From assembly GCF_018374135.1 (NCBI RefSeq), contig NZ_JAHAFS010000006.1, positions 34,356 through 98,355 of the forward strand: 64,000 bases of DNA. Reading direction: 5' to 3'. The translations under genes were made by a program, and so were the position numbers. Under the pieces are notes generated by a model. That model had not been told where the DNA came from. It did not search any database and saw only the letters and a list, made by a program, of their open reading frames with translations. The stretch comes from Campylobacter gracilis. Its GTDB lineage: Bacteria; Campylobacterota; Campylobacteria; Campylobacterales; Campylobacteraceae. This document shows, piece by piece, positions 46,397 through 54,949 of this stretch (position 1 is its first letter; the number at the start of each line of letters is the position of its first letter).

Positions 46397-46777
46397 TTGA
46401 CAAACTTGATTTTAGCAGGTCTAGGCGGCTGTGCAGGCGCGATGGCGCGAGTAGGCTTAAGCGGAGCGATCGCGCGCGCAATGGACCACGCCGGGTTTTG
46501 GAGCGCGTTTCCGATCGCTACTTTTTGCGTAAATGCACTGGGAAGCTTGCTGATAGGGTTTTTACTCGCGCTAAATTTAACGCAGAGCCTGCGGGTATTT
46601 TTTGTCGCAGGCGCGCTGGGCGGCTTTACGACATTTTCTACGTTCAGCTACGATACGCTGCAATTGTTGCTGGCGCGAGAATTTGCTATCGGTGTGCTAA
46701 ACGCGGTCTTAAGCGTATGCGTTTGTATGCTGTTTTGCTACGCTGGGCTGCTCGCGGGCAGAGCGCTTGCAGGCTAG
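46397..46777 (+). CDS. crcB: Fluoride exporter channel FluC/CrcB
   Basis: 126 aa with four membrane segments. Signatures GGCAGAMARVGLSG near residues 10-23, VNALGSLLIGFLLAL (pore Asn) near 49-63, and GGFTTFSTFSYD (Phe-box, Na+ site) near 78-89. Functions as a dual-topology dimer that lets fluoride leave the cell. TTG start, with AAAGGA 7-8 bases ahead. Confidence 0.92.
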   Translation: MTNLILAGLGGCAGAMARVGLSGAIARAMDHAGFWSAFPIATFCVNALGSLLIGFLLALNLTQSLRVFFVAGALGGFTTFSTFSYDTLQLLLAREFAIGVLNAVLSVCVCMLFCYAGLLAGRALAG

Positions 46778-47353
46778 CCGTGGAGCACGTGAGCTTTAAA
46801 TTTAAATCGCCTCTAAGCTTGCGTTTTTAAATCAAAATTTATTTAAAATACCTGCGCTACGGAATTTTATCACGCGCATGTGCTGCAAAATTTGCGAGCG
46901 ATGGGCACAATCCGACATGCAGTGCAGTTTTGCGAAAGGGCGCGCAGTAGCTTCGGCAAAGTTCAATAGCTATCAAGACGAGCAAATCGTAAGACGAGCG
47001 AAAAAGTAAAGCGAGCAAGAGGAATTGTGGCTAAATAATTGTGCTCGGCGTCGGGCAGGCTGGTAAAATCCAGATAAATTTGAAATTTGCGTGCATTCTC
47101 TGCGCATCTTGTTCGCCGCAGCTTTGTGAAATTTCGCTATCTTGCGCTTAGTTATCGCGACGCCCTAAAAATTTCGCTGTCTTGGCGCGGATAAAATAAA
47201 CCTAAGCCGAGCGATAAATTTTAAAAGCTCCGCGGGCAAATTTTAAAGCTTGAAGCTTAGAATTTTAAAATTCTCGCGTAAATTTTAAAAGCTAAATTAA
47301 AGCGCGCCGAAATCACGACCTTATGTGTCAAATCCTGTAGCGCTATCTTAGAT
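46778..47353. other. Intergenic region without a supported gene
   Basis: 576 bases of AAATTT-rich sequence between convergent genes; no clear hairpin, RNA gene or open frame. Confidence 0.4.
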
Positions 47354-48511
47354 TTATCGCAAGCGGCTGCGAGCCCTCTTAATTTCGTTTCTGCAGATTT
47401 CATTAACCTGCTCGCCCTCGCTATTTCGCAAGATAACCTCGTAGTCCGTGATTTCGCGATCTTTGTTATACCCCTTGATATATCTGAATCTCGATAAAAC
47501 TATTTTAAAGGATTCCACATCGTCTAAAGTATACTTATCGCGTAGCTTGACGTAGTTAAAATTTTCGCTAGTAAGCGTATGAAAATTATTAAATTTTTGC
47601 TTTAAATTTAGCGTATAAATTGCCGTGGATGCAGCGCCGTTATCGCAGCTATTGATTTGGCTCTCGCCAAAGGCAAGCGCGAGGCAAATTTCATCTCCGC
47701 AGATTACCTTTATATCTTTGGCGCTGCTGTTTATACGTATGGTTTGTCGCCACCCCTCGCCTTTGATCTCAAAGATATTGCGAGCGAGCTTTTTGGCTAT
47801 TTCATCTCCGACATAACCTTCAGCTTCGGACTGATCAGCCCAACCGAGCGCGGAGTAGTTCTGCTTTTGCGGAAAATCCGCAAGCGGAGTTTGAAGCTCG
47901 CTTATAGCGTTTAAATTTTCCTCGGTGCCTTGTGGAGCCGCAAAAGAGGTACCCTCCATAGAGTGTAGATTAAAGAAGCCGATAAATTTTCTCACGACCT
48001 TATACGCCGTTTGAGAAAATATCTTGGCTTCGTTTTCAAAAAGCGAAATATCGTAGATGCCGTAGCTATAATATCCAAGCTCTCTACTTACCCACCTTTC
48101 GTCCGGCGAACGATCGATCTCGTCGTATCCATAGTAGCGCTCTGGCATATCTTTTTGTAGCAAAAAGTCGTCGCTATCGCTGTCTTTATACCTAAGCCAG
48201 ACTCCAAAATCGTCCTTAATGTATAGATAATCAAACTTCGCGCCTCCTGCGAATTTTTTCTCACCTAGCCAAAATACGGGTCTTTTTTCTAAGTTCGGCG
48301 AAGCGGCGACTGGAGGCAAATTTTGTAGCTCTTTTTCAAATTTTTCATCGATATAATCGCAAGCGCTAGTGGGCATACTAGGATCGCAACCCTCGGGCGT
48401 ATCGGATGAAAAAAGCAAATTTAAAATCACAAATATATACAGCACAAAAAGCACGCATGCAACGCTCACGACCAAGGCGGTAATTTTTAAAATTTTTATA
48501 AAAGTTTTCAT
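47354..48511 (-). CDS. Membrane-anchored protein, unknown function
   Basis: 385 aa. N-terminal hydrophobic anchor (~8-35, ITALVVSVACVLFVLYIFVI), then a large extracytoplasmic domain. Conserved-looking features are paired Cys at ~42 and ~51, a Tyr-rich stretch ERYYGYDEIDRS ... LGYYSYGIYD, and EGYVGDEIAKK. No family recognised. AT-rich codons relative to neighbours such as fluC are mild. Upstream of it lies the GH-like gene on the same strand, with 68 bases between. Confidence 0.6.
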   Translation of the reverse strand: MKTFIKILKITALVVSVACVLFVLYIFVILNLLFSSDTPEGCDPSMPTSACDYIDEKFEKELQNLPPVAASPNLEKRPVFWLGEKKFAGGAKFDYLYIKDDFGVWLRYKDSDSDDFLLQKDMPERYYGYDEIDRSPDERWVSRELGYYSYGIYDISLFENEAKIFSQTAYKVVRKFIGFFNLHSMEGTSFAAPQGTEENLNAISELQTPLADFPQKQNYSALGWADQSEAEGYVGDEIAKKLARNIFEIKGEGWRQTIRINSSAKDIKVICGDEICLALAFGESQINSCDNGAASTAIYTLNLKQKFNNFHTLTSENFNYVKLRDKYTLDDVESFKIVLSRFRYIKGYNKDREITDYEVILRNSEGEQVNEICRNEIKRARSRLR

Positions 48512-48579
48512 ATCTAAATTTTACCTCGTTGCACTTAAAAAGCATAAAATTTCGCTTTAAATTTGAAATCCTCCGCGCA

Positions 48580-49569
48580 TTATCTGTACGCTTCGCCTAT
48601 TGCTTCGCTAAGGCTTTTTAGCAGTTCGTCCGCGGCTTTCGCTTTATCGCGCGCGCTGCGATTTTTGCCGTTTGAAGCGCCGAGTCCCGCCCCGCTTACG
48701 CAGTCTTGCACGAAATACCACCAAAAATACCCGCCCACGTAGTTTTTCGCGTAGCGCGGCATCGTATAATATCTCCTTATCATCGCCTTTCTGCTCGCCT
48801 GCGTAGCGTCTGCTGCCGTGTTTCCGCACTCGCTGATGCCGAGTTTCGAAGCAGGGAAGGCGCTTTGCAGATCGGTAAAAATTTCGCTCCAATCAGGTGC
48901 AAAGCCCTCGTTATCGTCCTCGTAGTAGCTTACGAAAAGATAATCCAGCCCCTCTTTCATATCTTGCGGTACGAATTTTCGCAGCCACTCGCGCATCTGC
49001 GTTTTCTGCGCTCCGCTCGGCGTATAATACGCAGTAAGCGCCGTTTTAGCGCCCTTTTTGTGGATGAACTCGAATGCCGCGATCATCTTAGCGGCGATGA
49101 AATTCGCATCATCCCCCAGCCAGCCCTCGCCGTTTATTTCGTTGCCGATCTCCCAGATCGCGACGTAGGGCGCGAGCGCGGCGAAGGCGTCCGCGAACCT
49201 CTTTTCGTAACTTTTCACGCTTTTGTACGAGCTCATCTCGTAGGAGTCCACGGGGCAGGCCATCACGTACGAAACCTCGCTAAGCCGCTTAAAAAGGAGC
49301 TCGTACTCGCGCGGGCTAATTTCTTTTGACATCACGACGCGCACGGTGGGCTTTACGGGTAGGGCTTGCAGGGCGCGCACGATGCTTTGCAGCTTCGCGC
49401 CCGAGGCGTCTTGCGCGTCCTCGTACCAGCCGTCGTCGATCGTAACGCCCCAGATGAAGTCAGATTTAAAATTTTGTTTTGAAATTTTGTTTGAATTTTC
49501 GCCGTAAAGTACGCCGCAAAACAGCACCCCGCAAAACAACGCGAGAAATATGTGTTTGAAATAGACCAC
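48580..49569 (-). CDS. Secreted clan GH-A-like glycoside hydrolase
   Basis: 329 aa. A GTG start at 49569 is preceded by AAGGAAC and followed by a signal peptide (FKHIFLALFCGVLFCGVLYG). The mature protein looks like a TIM barrel of the GH-A clan: the acid/base pair Asn-Glu in IWEIGNEINGEGW and a likely nucleophile Glu in LGISECGNTA, with GGYFWWYF on the last strand. Substrate unknown. Carbohydrate hydrolases are uncommon in Campylobacter, so exopolysaccharide or peptidoglycan-associated glycan trimming is a guess. The longer frame to 49638 has no ribosome-binding site. Confidence 0.65.
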   Translation of the reverse strand: MVYFKHIFLALFCGVLFCGVLYGENSNKISKQNFKSDFIWGVTIDDGWYEDAQDASGAKLQSIVRALQALPVKPTVRVVMSKEISPREYELLFKRLSEVSYVMACPVDSYEMSSYKSVKSYEKRFADAFAALAPYVAIWEIGNEINGEGWLGDDANFIAAKMIAAFEFIHKKGAKTALTAYYTPSGAQKTQMREWLRKFVPQDMKEGLDYLFVSYYEDDNEGFAPDWSEIFTDLQSAFPASKLGISECGNTAADATQASRKAMIRRYYTMPRYAKNYVGGYFWWYFVQDCVSGAGLGASNGKNRSARDKAKAADELLKSLSEAIGEAYR

Positions 49570-49645
49570 GGCTTGTTCCTTGATTTTAAATTTTAAAAAT
49601 TTAGCTCTCTGCCGATTTTTTATCAGCCGATCAAGCAATCAAAAT

Positions 49646-50239
49646 TTATCTCTTGCCTCTAAGATCATAAGAATAATACGAACGAGAAAAACCCTCTACG
49701 CTGAACATAGCAAAAGCATTAAGTGCAAGAGCTGCTAAGCTGAGCAGCACCGTAGCAGGCAGTGAAAAGCGCGCCAAAAATGCATTTGCAATAGCTGCAA
49801 GTACAAGCGCAATAAAGCAATATAAAAATATCGCGACGCCGCTAGTATCGGCAAGCTCCTGATAAAATCTATAAAAAAACAGAAACGATGCTATAAATCC
49901 CAATGCAAGTAGTATTTGAGCGATGATGCCGCCCGCTAAAAATATAAATAACAATACACCTATAAATATTGCCGCAAAGGCAATGGCTGCGTTACGCAAA
50001 AGGCTGCGGCTTGCGGTAAGTTTAGAGATATTATAAATGCTAAAGATAAAAAGCACGAATGCCGCTGCGCTTAGTAGTACTCCTAATCCGCCGTAAATTC
50101 CTAATAGCAATAGCACTAATTCGGCTATAGCTTTTAAGGCGCAGGCCGCGATAAAGGTGTATTTGATGAGTGCCACCTCTTTTTCTTGAGGGTTTGAGGG
50201 CTGCTGATCTTGAGTGTGGAGGTAGTCGTTTAAGTCCAT
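49646..50239 (-). CDS. Multi-pass membrane protein, unknown
   Basis: 197 aa. Hydrophilic ~27-residue N-terminus (MDLNDYLHTQDQQPSNPQEK) followed by six or seven hydrophobic segments to the end, closing with SYYSYDLRGKR. The start at 50239 sits behind AAAGGAG; the longer frame to 50263 covers that site and is rejected. No family recognised. 76 bases upstream of the GH-like gene, same strand. Confidence 0.65.
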   Translation of the reverse strand: MDLNDYLHTQDQQPSNPQEKEVALIKYTFIAACALKAIAELVLLLLGIYGGLGVLLSAAAFVLFIFSIYNISKLTASRSLLRNAAIAFAAIFIGVLLFIFLAGGIIAQILLALGFIASFLFFYRFYQELADTSGVAIFLYCFIALVLAAIANAFLARFSLPATVLLSLAALALNAFAMFSVEGFSRSYYSYDLRGKR

Positions 50240-50509
50240 GGTTGCTCCTTTAAAATTTAGCAAAAGTATATCTAAAAAACGAATAGGTAAAAATAAATTT
50301 CAAAATTTAGTGGCTCGCAGGCGGATATGTTGTATAAAGCAGGCGCCGCGTAAAGGCGGGTAAATTTAAGAGGTAAATTTTTAAAATTTAGATTGGAATT
50401 TCGGCGCTGGCACGGCGGATAAATTTTAAACGGGCTTTAAATTTAAAAAGATTTGAGATAGATTTCGCGCAGATCTGCAAATTTAAAATTTACAAATCCG
50501 CGCAAGCTG

Positions 50510-50722
50510 CTACAAGCGGGACTCGTAGCGACGTAGCGTGTAAAGACGTTTAAGCATCTTTTTGCGAGCTGAAATTTTTTGCTTTTTGCGGACTTCCGTC
50601 ATCGGCTCAAAAAATCGTCTCGCGCGAACCTCAGTAACGACTAGGTTACGATCGGTCTGCTTCTTAAAGCGTCTGTAAGCTTCGTCAAATGATTCGTTCG
50701 GATATACCTTTACTCCAGGCAC
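50510..50722 (-). CDS. rpsU: 30S ribosomal protein S21
   Basis: 70 aa, highly basic. PGVKVYPNESFDEAYRRFKK and ARRFFEPMTEVRKKQK match S21. The GTG at 50722 gives the expected N-terminus (M-PGVKV) and length; a GTG three codons upstream is less likely. AGG/GAGG lies just before. Confidence 0.93.
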   Translation of the reverse strand: MPGVKVYPNESFDEAYRRFKKQTDRNLVVTEVRARRFFEPMTEVRKKQKISARKKMLKRLYTLRRYESRL

Positions 50723-50773
50723 TTTCCTCACCGCCTTTCAAAAAAATAAGTCGTGAGTTTAGCGAAAAATTCC

Positions 50774-51406
50774 TTAAATTTGCTTTTGAAGCGCTTTTTT
50801 ATACTTCCACACGCTTTTGTTGTTGCGAGTATCTATCATCGAAAGTTCTAAAAGTAGGCTCTCGCTTGCTTGTGCGGTAGAATTTTTAGCTGCAGAATTT
50901 AAGCTTTTTGCTTTTTTAGATCCTGCCTTACCGTCGTTTGCCGCAGCGGGACTTTGCGGTAAAATTTTGCCTACCAAAATGTAATCCGGCGCGTAGATCG
51001 AGCCGCTTTCTACGGCGTGATAGCCACGGCTTACGCCATCGTTGCTAAATACGAGTTCATCTTTACTTGGGGCGTCGGTGACGACTGCTTTGCCTGAATG
51101 CAGCAGCGAAATTCTAATTTTTTTACTCAAAAATTCCGCATCCACGCCGTGCGCGTTTGTTCCGTCCAGTGGCTCGATGCCGACGACGCTGAATCTACCG
51201 CCTTTCTTACCGACGATACGCTTTGAGAGTAGATCAGCGATACTTTCGCCCGCGATTCGCTCCAGATACGCGTTTGGATATCCTGCGTGGTCGATGCCTC
51301 CGGTAAGTGCTGAATTATCCGTGCTTTTAGAGCCTTTAAGCGCAGCGCAGCCCGCTAAAAAGGCACACAGCAAGATCACGAAAAAACTTATTTTAAAATT
51401 TTTCAT
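50774..51406 (-). CDS. LpoB-like penicillin-binding-protein activator lipoprotein
   Basis: 210 aa. Lipobox LLCAFLAGCAAL places lipidated Cys at residue 20. The mature domain has the LpoB/CsgG-like flow: AGESIADLLSKRI, AEFLSKKIRISLL, YILVGKILPQ, then ESLLLELSMIDTRNNKSVWK. LpoB-type proteins stimulate PBP1b from the outer membrane. A Lys/Ala/Ser-rich insert (~165-190) precedes the last strand. Function by similarity. Confidence 0.65.
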   Translation of the reverse strand: MKNFKISFFVILLCAFLAGCAALKGSKSTDNSALTGGIDHAGYPNAYLERIAGESIADLLSKRIVGKKGGRFSVVGIEPLDGTNAHGVDAEFLSKKIRISLLHSGKAVVTDAPSKDELVFSNDGVSRGYHAVESGSIYAPDYILVGKILPQSPAAANDGKAGSKKAKSLNSAAKNSTAQASESLLLELSMIDTRNNKSVWKYKKALQKQI

Positions 51407-51535
51407 AGCATTTCCAAATTTTATAAAATAAACTCCGCGATTATAGCGAGATTTGGTTAAATTTCGTTTTTTATAAGCAAAATTTGTAACGGATATTCCG
51501 CTCGTTCCTTTAATTTTGAGTTAAAGATTCCTTGA

Positions 51536-51541
51536 TATACT
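51536..51541 (+). promoter_or_regulatory. Extended -10 element of nrdD
   Basis: TGATATACT, an extended -10 (TGnTATACT), 36 bases before the nrdD start at 51578. Confidence 0.5.
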
Positions 51542-51577
51542 TTCTGTCAATTTATTCAGAAAGTTCTCGGGGTGCTT

Positions 51578-53686
51578 ATGAAAAAAATCATTAAAAGAGA
51601 CGGAAGTTTTCAAGAATTTCAATCCTACAAAATAAAAGATGCTATCAAAAAAGCCTACAAAAGCGTGGGTAGCGAGTTTGACGAAAAAGTCTTTGATAAT
51701 GTAATGAGCGCGATCGTTTTTAAAGACAAATTAAGCGTCGAAGATATTCAAGATCTCATAGAGAAAAAGCTCTTTGAAGCGGGCGATTTCGCCGTTTTGA
51801 AAAGCTTTATGATCTACCGTCACACGCATAAGATGCAGCGCGAGCACATCCTGGGGCTTGAGGAGGATACGACCTATATCAACTGCACCCAAACGGTCAA
51901 TGAATACATCAGCAAGCAGGATTGGCGAATTTTAGCAAATTCCAATACCAGCTACTCAAACGCAGGCCTGATCAATAACACTGCCGGCAAGGTTATCGCA
52001 AACTACTGGCTAGATAAAATTTACTCTCGCGAGGAGGGCGCGGCGCATCGAAACGGCGACTATCATATCCACGATCTGGACTGTCTTACGGCGTATTGTG
52101 CGGGCTGGAGCTTGCGCGTGCTTCTAAATGAGGGCTTTAACGGCGTGCGCGGCAGAGTCGAGAGCAAGGCGCCGAAGCATTTCCGCGAAGCGCTGTATCA
52201 GATGGCGAATTTCCTTGGAATTTTACAAAGCGAATGGGCGGGCGCACAGGCGTTTAGTAGCTTTGATACATATCTGGCGCCATACGTTTTCCGCGATAAA
52301 TTAAGCGACGATGAGGTTAAAAAGGCGATCACGAGCTTCGTGTTCAACCTAAACGTCCCGGCGCGCTGGGGGCAGAGCCCGTTTACCAACGTCACCATCG
52401 ATATGACCTGCCCGGATGATCTAAAGACTCAGATTCCTACGCATAATAACGAGCATCTGTTTAAAAATTTACGCGACGAGGAGCTTTTGGCTGAGGCTAA
52501 AAGGCGTGGCAAGGACTCGCTCGAAGCAATGACTTACGGCGATTTCGAGCCTGAGATGAACCGCATCGTGATTGCATTTTATGAGGTTTTAACTACGGGC
52601 GATAAGTGCGGTCAACCCTTTACTTTTCCGATCCCTACGGTAAATTTGACGGAGGAGTTTGATTGGGATACGCCTGCGGCCGACGCGGTTTTTGAAAACA
52701 CCGCTAAGGTAGGCTCTAGCTATTTTCAAAATTTTATCGGTTCGCAATATATCACGAACGAAAAGGGTGAGCGCGTACCCAATCCAAAGGCGTATAAGCC
52801 TGGCGCTGTGCGCTCGATGTGCTGCCGTTTGCAGCTTGATCTGCGCGAGCTTCTTAAGCGCGGCGGAGGACTTTTTGGAAGCGCGGAGATGACGGGAAGT
52901 ATCGGCGTCGTAACGATAAATTTAGCCCGCCTAGGCTATCTGTATAAAAATAACGAAGAGGCGCTGTATGCGAGGCTGGATGAGCTTTTGGAGCTTGCCA
53001 AATCGACGCTTGAAAAGAAGCGAAAATTCGTTACCGAGATGTTCGAGCGCGGCCTGTATCCATATACGAAGCGCTATCTGCCGGGCTTTAACAACCATTT
53101 CAGCACTATAGGTATTAACGGCGCAAACGAGATGATACGAAATTTCAGCGGCAACAAAGAAGATATTACGACGGAATTCGGGCGTAAATTTGCCCTTAAA
53201 ATGGTTGAGTATCTGCGCGAGAAGATCCGCTCGTTTCAGGAGCAGACCGGAAATTTATATAATCTCGAAGCCACGCCTGCCGAGGGAACTACGTATCGCT
53301 TCGCCAAAGAGGATAAGAAGCGCTACGCAGATATCATCCAAGCGGGATTTGATAAAAATATATATTACACCAATTCGACGCAGCTTCCGGCAAATTTCGG
53401 AAGCGATCCGTTCGAGGCGCTGGCGATGCAGGACGAGCTGCAAAGCTCCTATACAGGCGGCACGGTGCTGCATCTGTATATGAAGGAGCGCATCAGCTCG
53501 GCTCAGGCGTGCAAACAGCTCGTAAAAAGCGTAGTGCAAAACTACAAACTTCCTTATATCACGATCACGCCGATTTTCAGCGTATGTCATAAGCACGGCT
53601 ATATCAGCGGCGAGCATGAATACTGCCCGAAATGCGATGAGGAGCTACTGGCGGAATACAAGGCCAAGCAGAGCAAGGGCGCCTAA
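51578..53686 (+). CDS. nrdD: Class III anaerobic ribonucleotide reductase, large part
   Basis: 702 aa. N-terminal ATP-cone (KKIIKRDGSFQEFQSYKIKD, residues 1-90) then the NrdD barrel (NTSYSNAGLINNTAGKV, YHIHDLDCLTAYCAGWS, NTVNVPARWGQSPF-like region, NHFSTIGINGANEM). It ends in the zinc-binding region SVCHKHGYISGEHEYCPKC and then ...KAKQSKGA. The usual C-terminal glycyl-radical tail RVxGYxRPV is absent; a separate 54-aa gene 39 bases downstream, in the same frame, carries it. Start ATG is three codons after a GTG; both close to GGGG. Confidence 0.93.
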   Translation: MKKIIKRDGSFQEFQSYKIKDAIKKAYKSVGSEFDEKVFDNVMSAIVFKDKLSVEDIQDLIEKKLFEAGDFAVLKSFMIYRHTHKMQREHILGLEEDTTYINCTQTVNEYISKQDWRILANSNTSYSNAGLINNTAGKVIANYWLDKIYSREEGAAHRNGDYHIHDLDCLTAYCAGWSLRVLLNEGFNGVRGRVESKAPKHFREALYQMANFLGILQSEWAGAQAFSSFDTYLAPYVFRDKLSDDEVKKAITSFVFNLNVPARWGQSPFTNVTIDMTCPDDLKTQIPTHNNEHLFKNLRDEELLAEAKRRGKDSLEAMTYGDFEPEMNRIVIAFYEVLTTGDKCGQPFTFPIPTVNLTEEFDWDTPAADAVFENTAKVGSSYFQNFIGSQYITNEKGERVPNPKAYKPGAVRSMCCRLQLDLRELLKRGGGLFGSAEMTGSIGVVTINLARLGYLYKNNEEALYARLDELLELAKSTLEKKRKFVTEMFERGLYPYTKRYLPGFNNHFSTIGINGANEMIRNFSGNKEDITTEFGRKFALKMVEYLREKIRSFQEQTGNLYNLEATPAEGTTYRFAKEDKKRYADIIQAGFDKNIYYTNSTQLPANFGSDPFEALAMQDELQSSYTGGTVLHLYMKERISSAQACKQLVKSVVQNYKLPYITITPIFSVCHKHGYISGEHEYCPKCDEELLAEYKAKQSKGA

Positions 53687-53725
53687 ATAGTGATTTAAAT
53701 TTTAATCTTAATGAAAGGATGGAGA

Positions 53726-53890
53726 ATGGAATTTCCAAAAGAGTTAGAAGCAAAACGCACAAAATGCGTCGTTTACACAAGAGTGATGGGCTATTTGCGC
53801 CCGGTAGAGAGCTTTAATATCGGAAAGAAGGGCGAACACAAAGAGCGCGTCTTTTTTGAAGAGAAAAAAGACAAAAAGCAGATCGCCTAG
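53726..53890 (+). CDS. 54-aa glycyl-radical tail protein of class III RNR
   Basis: Begins MEFPKELEAKRTKCVVYTRV and continues MGYLRPVESFNIGKKGEHKE, ending ...KKDKKQIA. The block VYTRVMGYLRPVESFNIGKKGEHKERVFF matches the C-terminal end of NrdD proteins (consensus VYSRVxGYxRPVxNWNxGKxxEFxxR), in which the Gly of RVxGY becomes the radical. Gly here is residue 23. AAAGGATGGAGA precedes the ATG. The gene is in frame with nrdD but separated by stops (TAA at 53684-53686 and another downstream), and it ends 18 bases before nrdG. It therefore appears to supply the radical domain in trans. Confidence 0.8.
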   Translation: MEFPKELEAKRTKCVVYTRVMGYLRPVESFNIGKKGEHKERVFFEEKKDKKQIA

Positions 53891-53907
53891 TCGCCGTTAC
53901 CGGCCAA

Positions 53908-54630
53908 ATGCAACAAACGCATACGAAGCCGCCGCAAGCCTTAAACCTGCATAACGCGCAGATTTACGAGATCACGCCGTTTACGATGCTTGATTTTCCT
54001 GATCACATCGCCGCGATTGTGTGGTTTTGCGGCTGCAATATGCGCTGCATATACTGCTACAACCCACAAATCGTTACTTCACTGGGTAAAATTTCAAACG
54101 AAGAGTTTCTGCGCTTTTTGGATGCGCGCGCGGGCAAGCTTCAGGGCATCGTATTTAGCGGCGGCGAATGCACCTGTGCGAGCGATTTTATCTCGCTGGC
54201 GCACGAAGTTAAGCGGCGCGGCTTTTTGCTCAAGGTCGACACCAACGGCTCAAATCCGCAAAAGATCGAAGAGGCGCTAAGCTTAGGGCTGATCGATTAT
54301 ATCGCGCTTGATTTTAAGGCGCCGCGGCAGGATTTTGAGCTCGTCACGAAATCAAGCTTATACGATAAATTTCTGCAAACTCTTAGACTTTTGCTGCGGC
54401 GAAATTTTAAATTTGAGGTGCGCACGACCGTGCATGCCGACTTTTTAAACGAAGCAAAGATCGAGCAGATGGCGCAAATTCTATACAGCGAGGGCTACCG
54501 CGGCGTCTATTATCTGCAAAACTTCCTGTCTACCGGCGATAATTTCGGCAATTTAAACGCGCCGCTTGCGAGTTTTGATCCGAGCAAAATCCGCACAGAT
54601 CTAAAGATCGAACTTCGAAATTTTGATTAA
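53908..54630 (+). CDS. nrdG: Anaerobic ribonucleotide reductase activating enzyme
   Basis: 240 aa radical SAM enzyme that installs the glycyl radical on NrdD. The 4Fe-4S site CNMRCIYC (CxxxCxxC) is at ~45-52 after FTMLDFPDHIAAIVWFCG, followed by FSGGECTCASDF. Longer than E. coli NrdG and of the NrdG2/PflA-like type. Last of the nrdD operon. Confidence 0.88.
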   Translation: MQQTHTKPPQALNLHNAQIYEITPFTMLDFPDHIAAIVWFCGCNMRCIYCYNPQIVTSLGKISNEEFLRFLDARAGKLQGIVFSGGECTCASDFISLAHEVKRRGFLLKVDTNGSNPQKIEEALSLGLIDYIALDFKAPRQDFELVTKSSLYDKFLQTLRLLLRRNFKFEVRTTVHADFLNEAKIEQMAQILYSEGYRGVYYLQNFLSTGDNFGNLNAPLASFDPSKIRTDLKIELRNFD

Positions 54631-54949
54631 ATTTGCGCCATCGCGCGCGTCTTGCCGCGATGAATGCGATGAAATTTTAATCTAGCGCGCATTGTCCGGC
54701 GTATATTGAGCTGCGATAAAATTTCGCCCCGCCGAAAGCTTTAAAATTTGCCTTGCCGCCGCTTGCCATGTTTAAATTTCACTCCGTTCGCAGCGTAAAA
54801 TTTTGTTTTATCAAGCGCTTAAAATTTTATACCGCGCAGATTTAGCTCCCCGTAAAATTTCATGCCACGTAGCCATTGCCGCTTCAAAACAAAAGGTAAA
54901 TTTAGCTTGCTTTGGCTAAAATACGCCGAAATTTTTAAAAAGGCAAAAA
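54631..54949 (+). other. Intergenic region before nrdB
   Basis: AAATTT-rich; near the right end GCTAAAATACGCC offers a TAAAAT -10 about 30 bases before the nrdB start. Nothing else supported. Confidence 0.35.
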
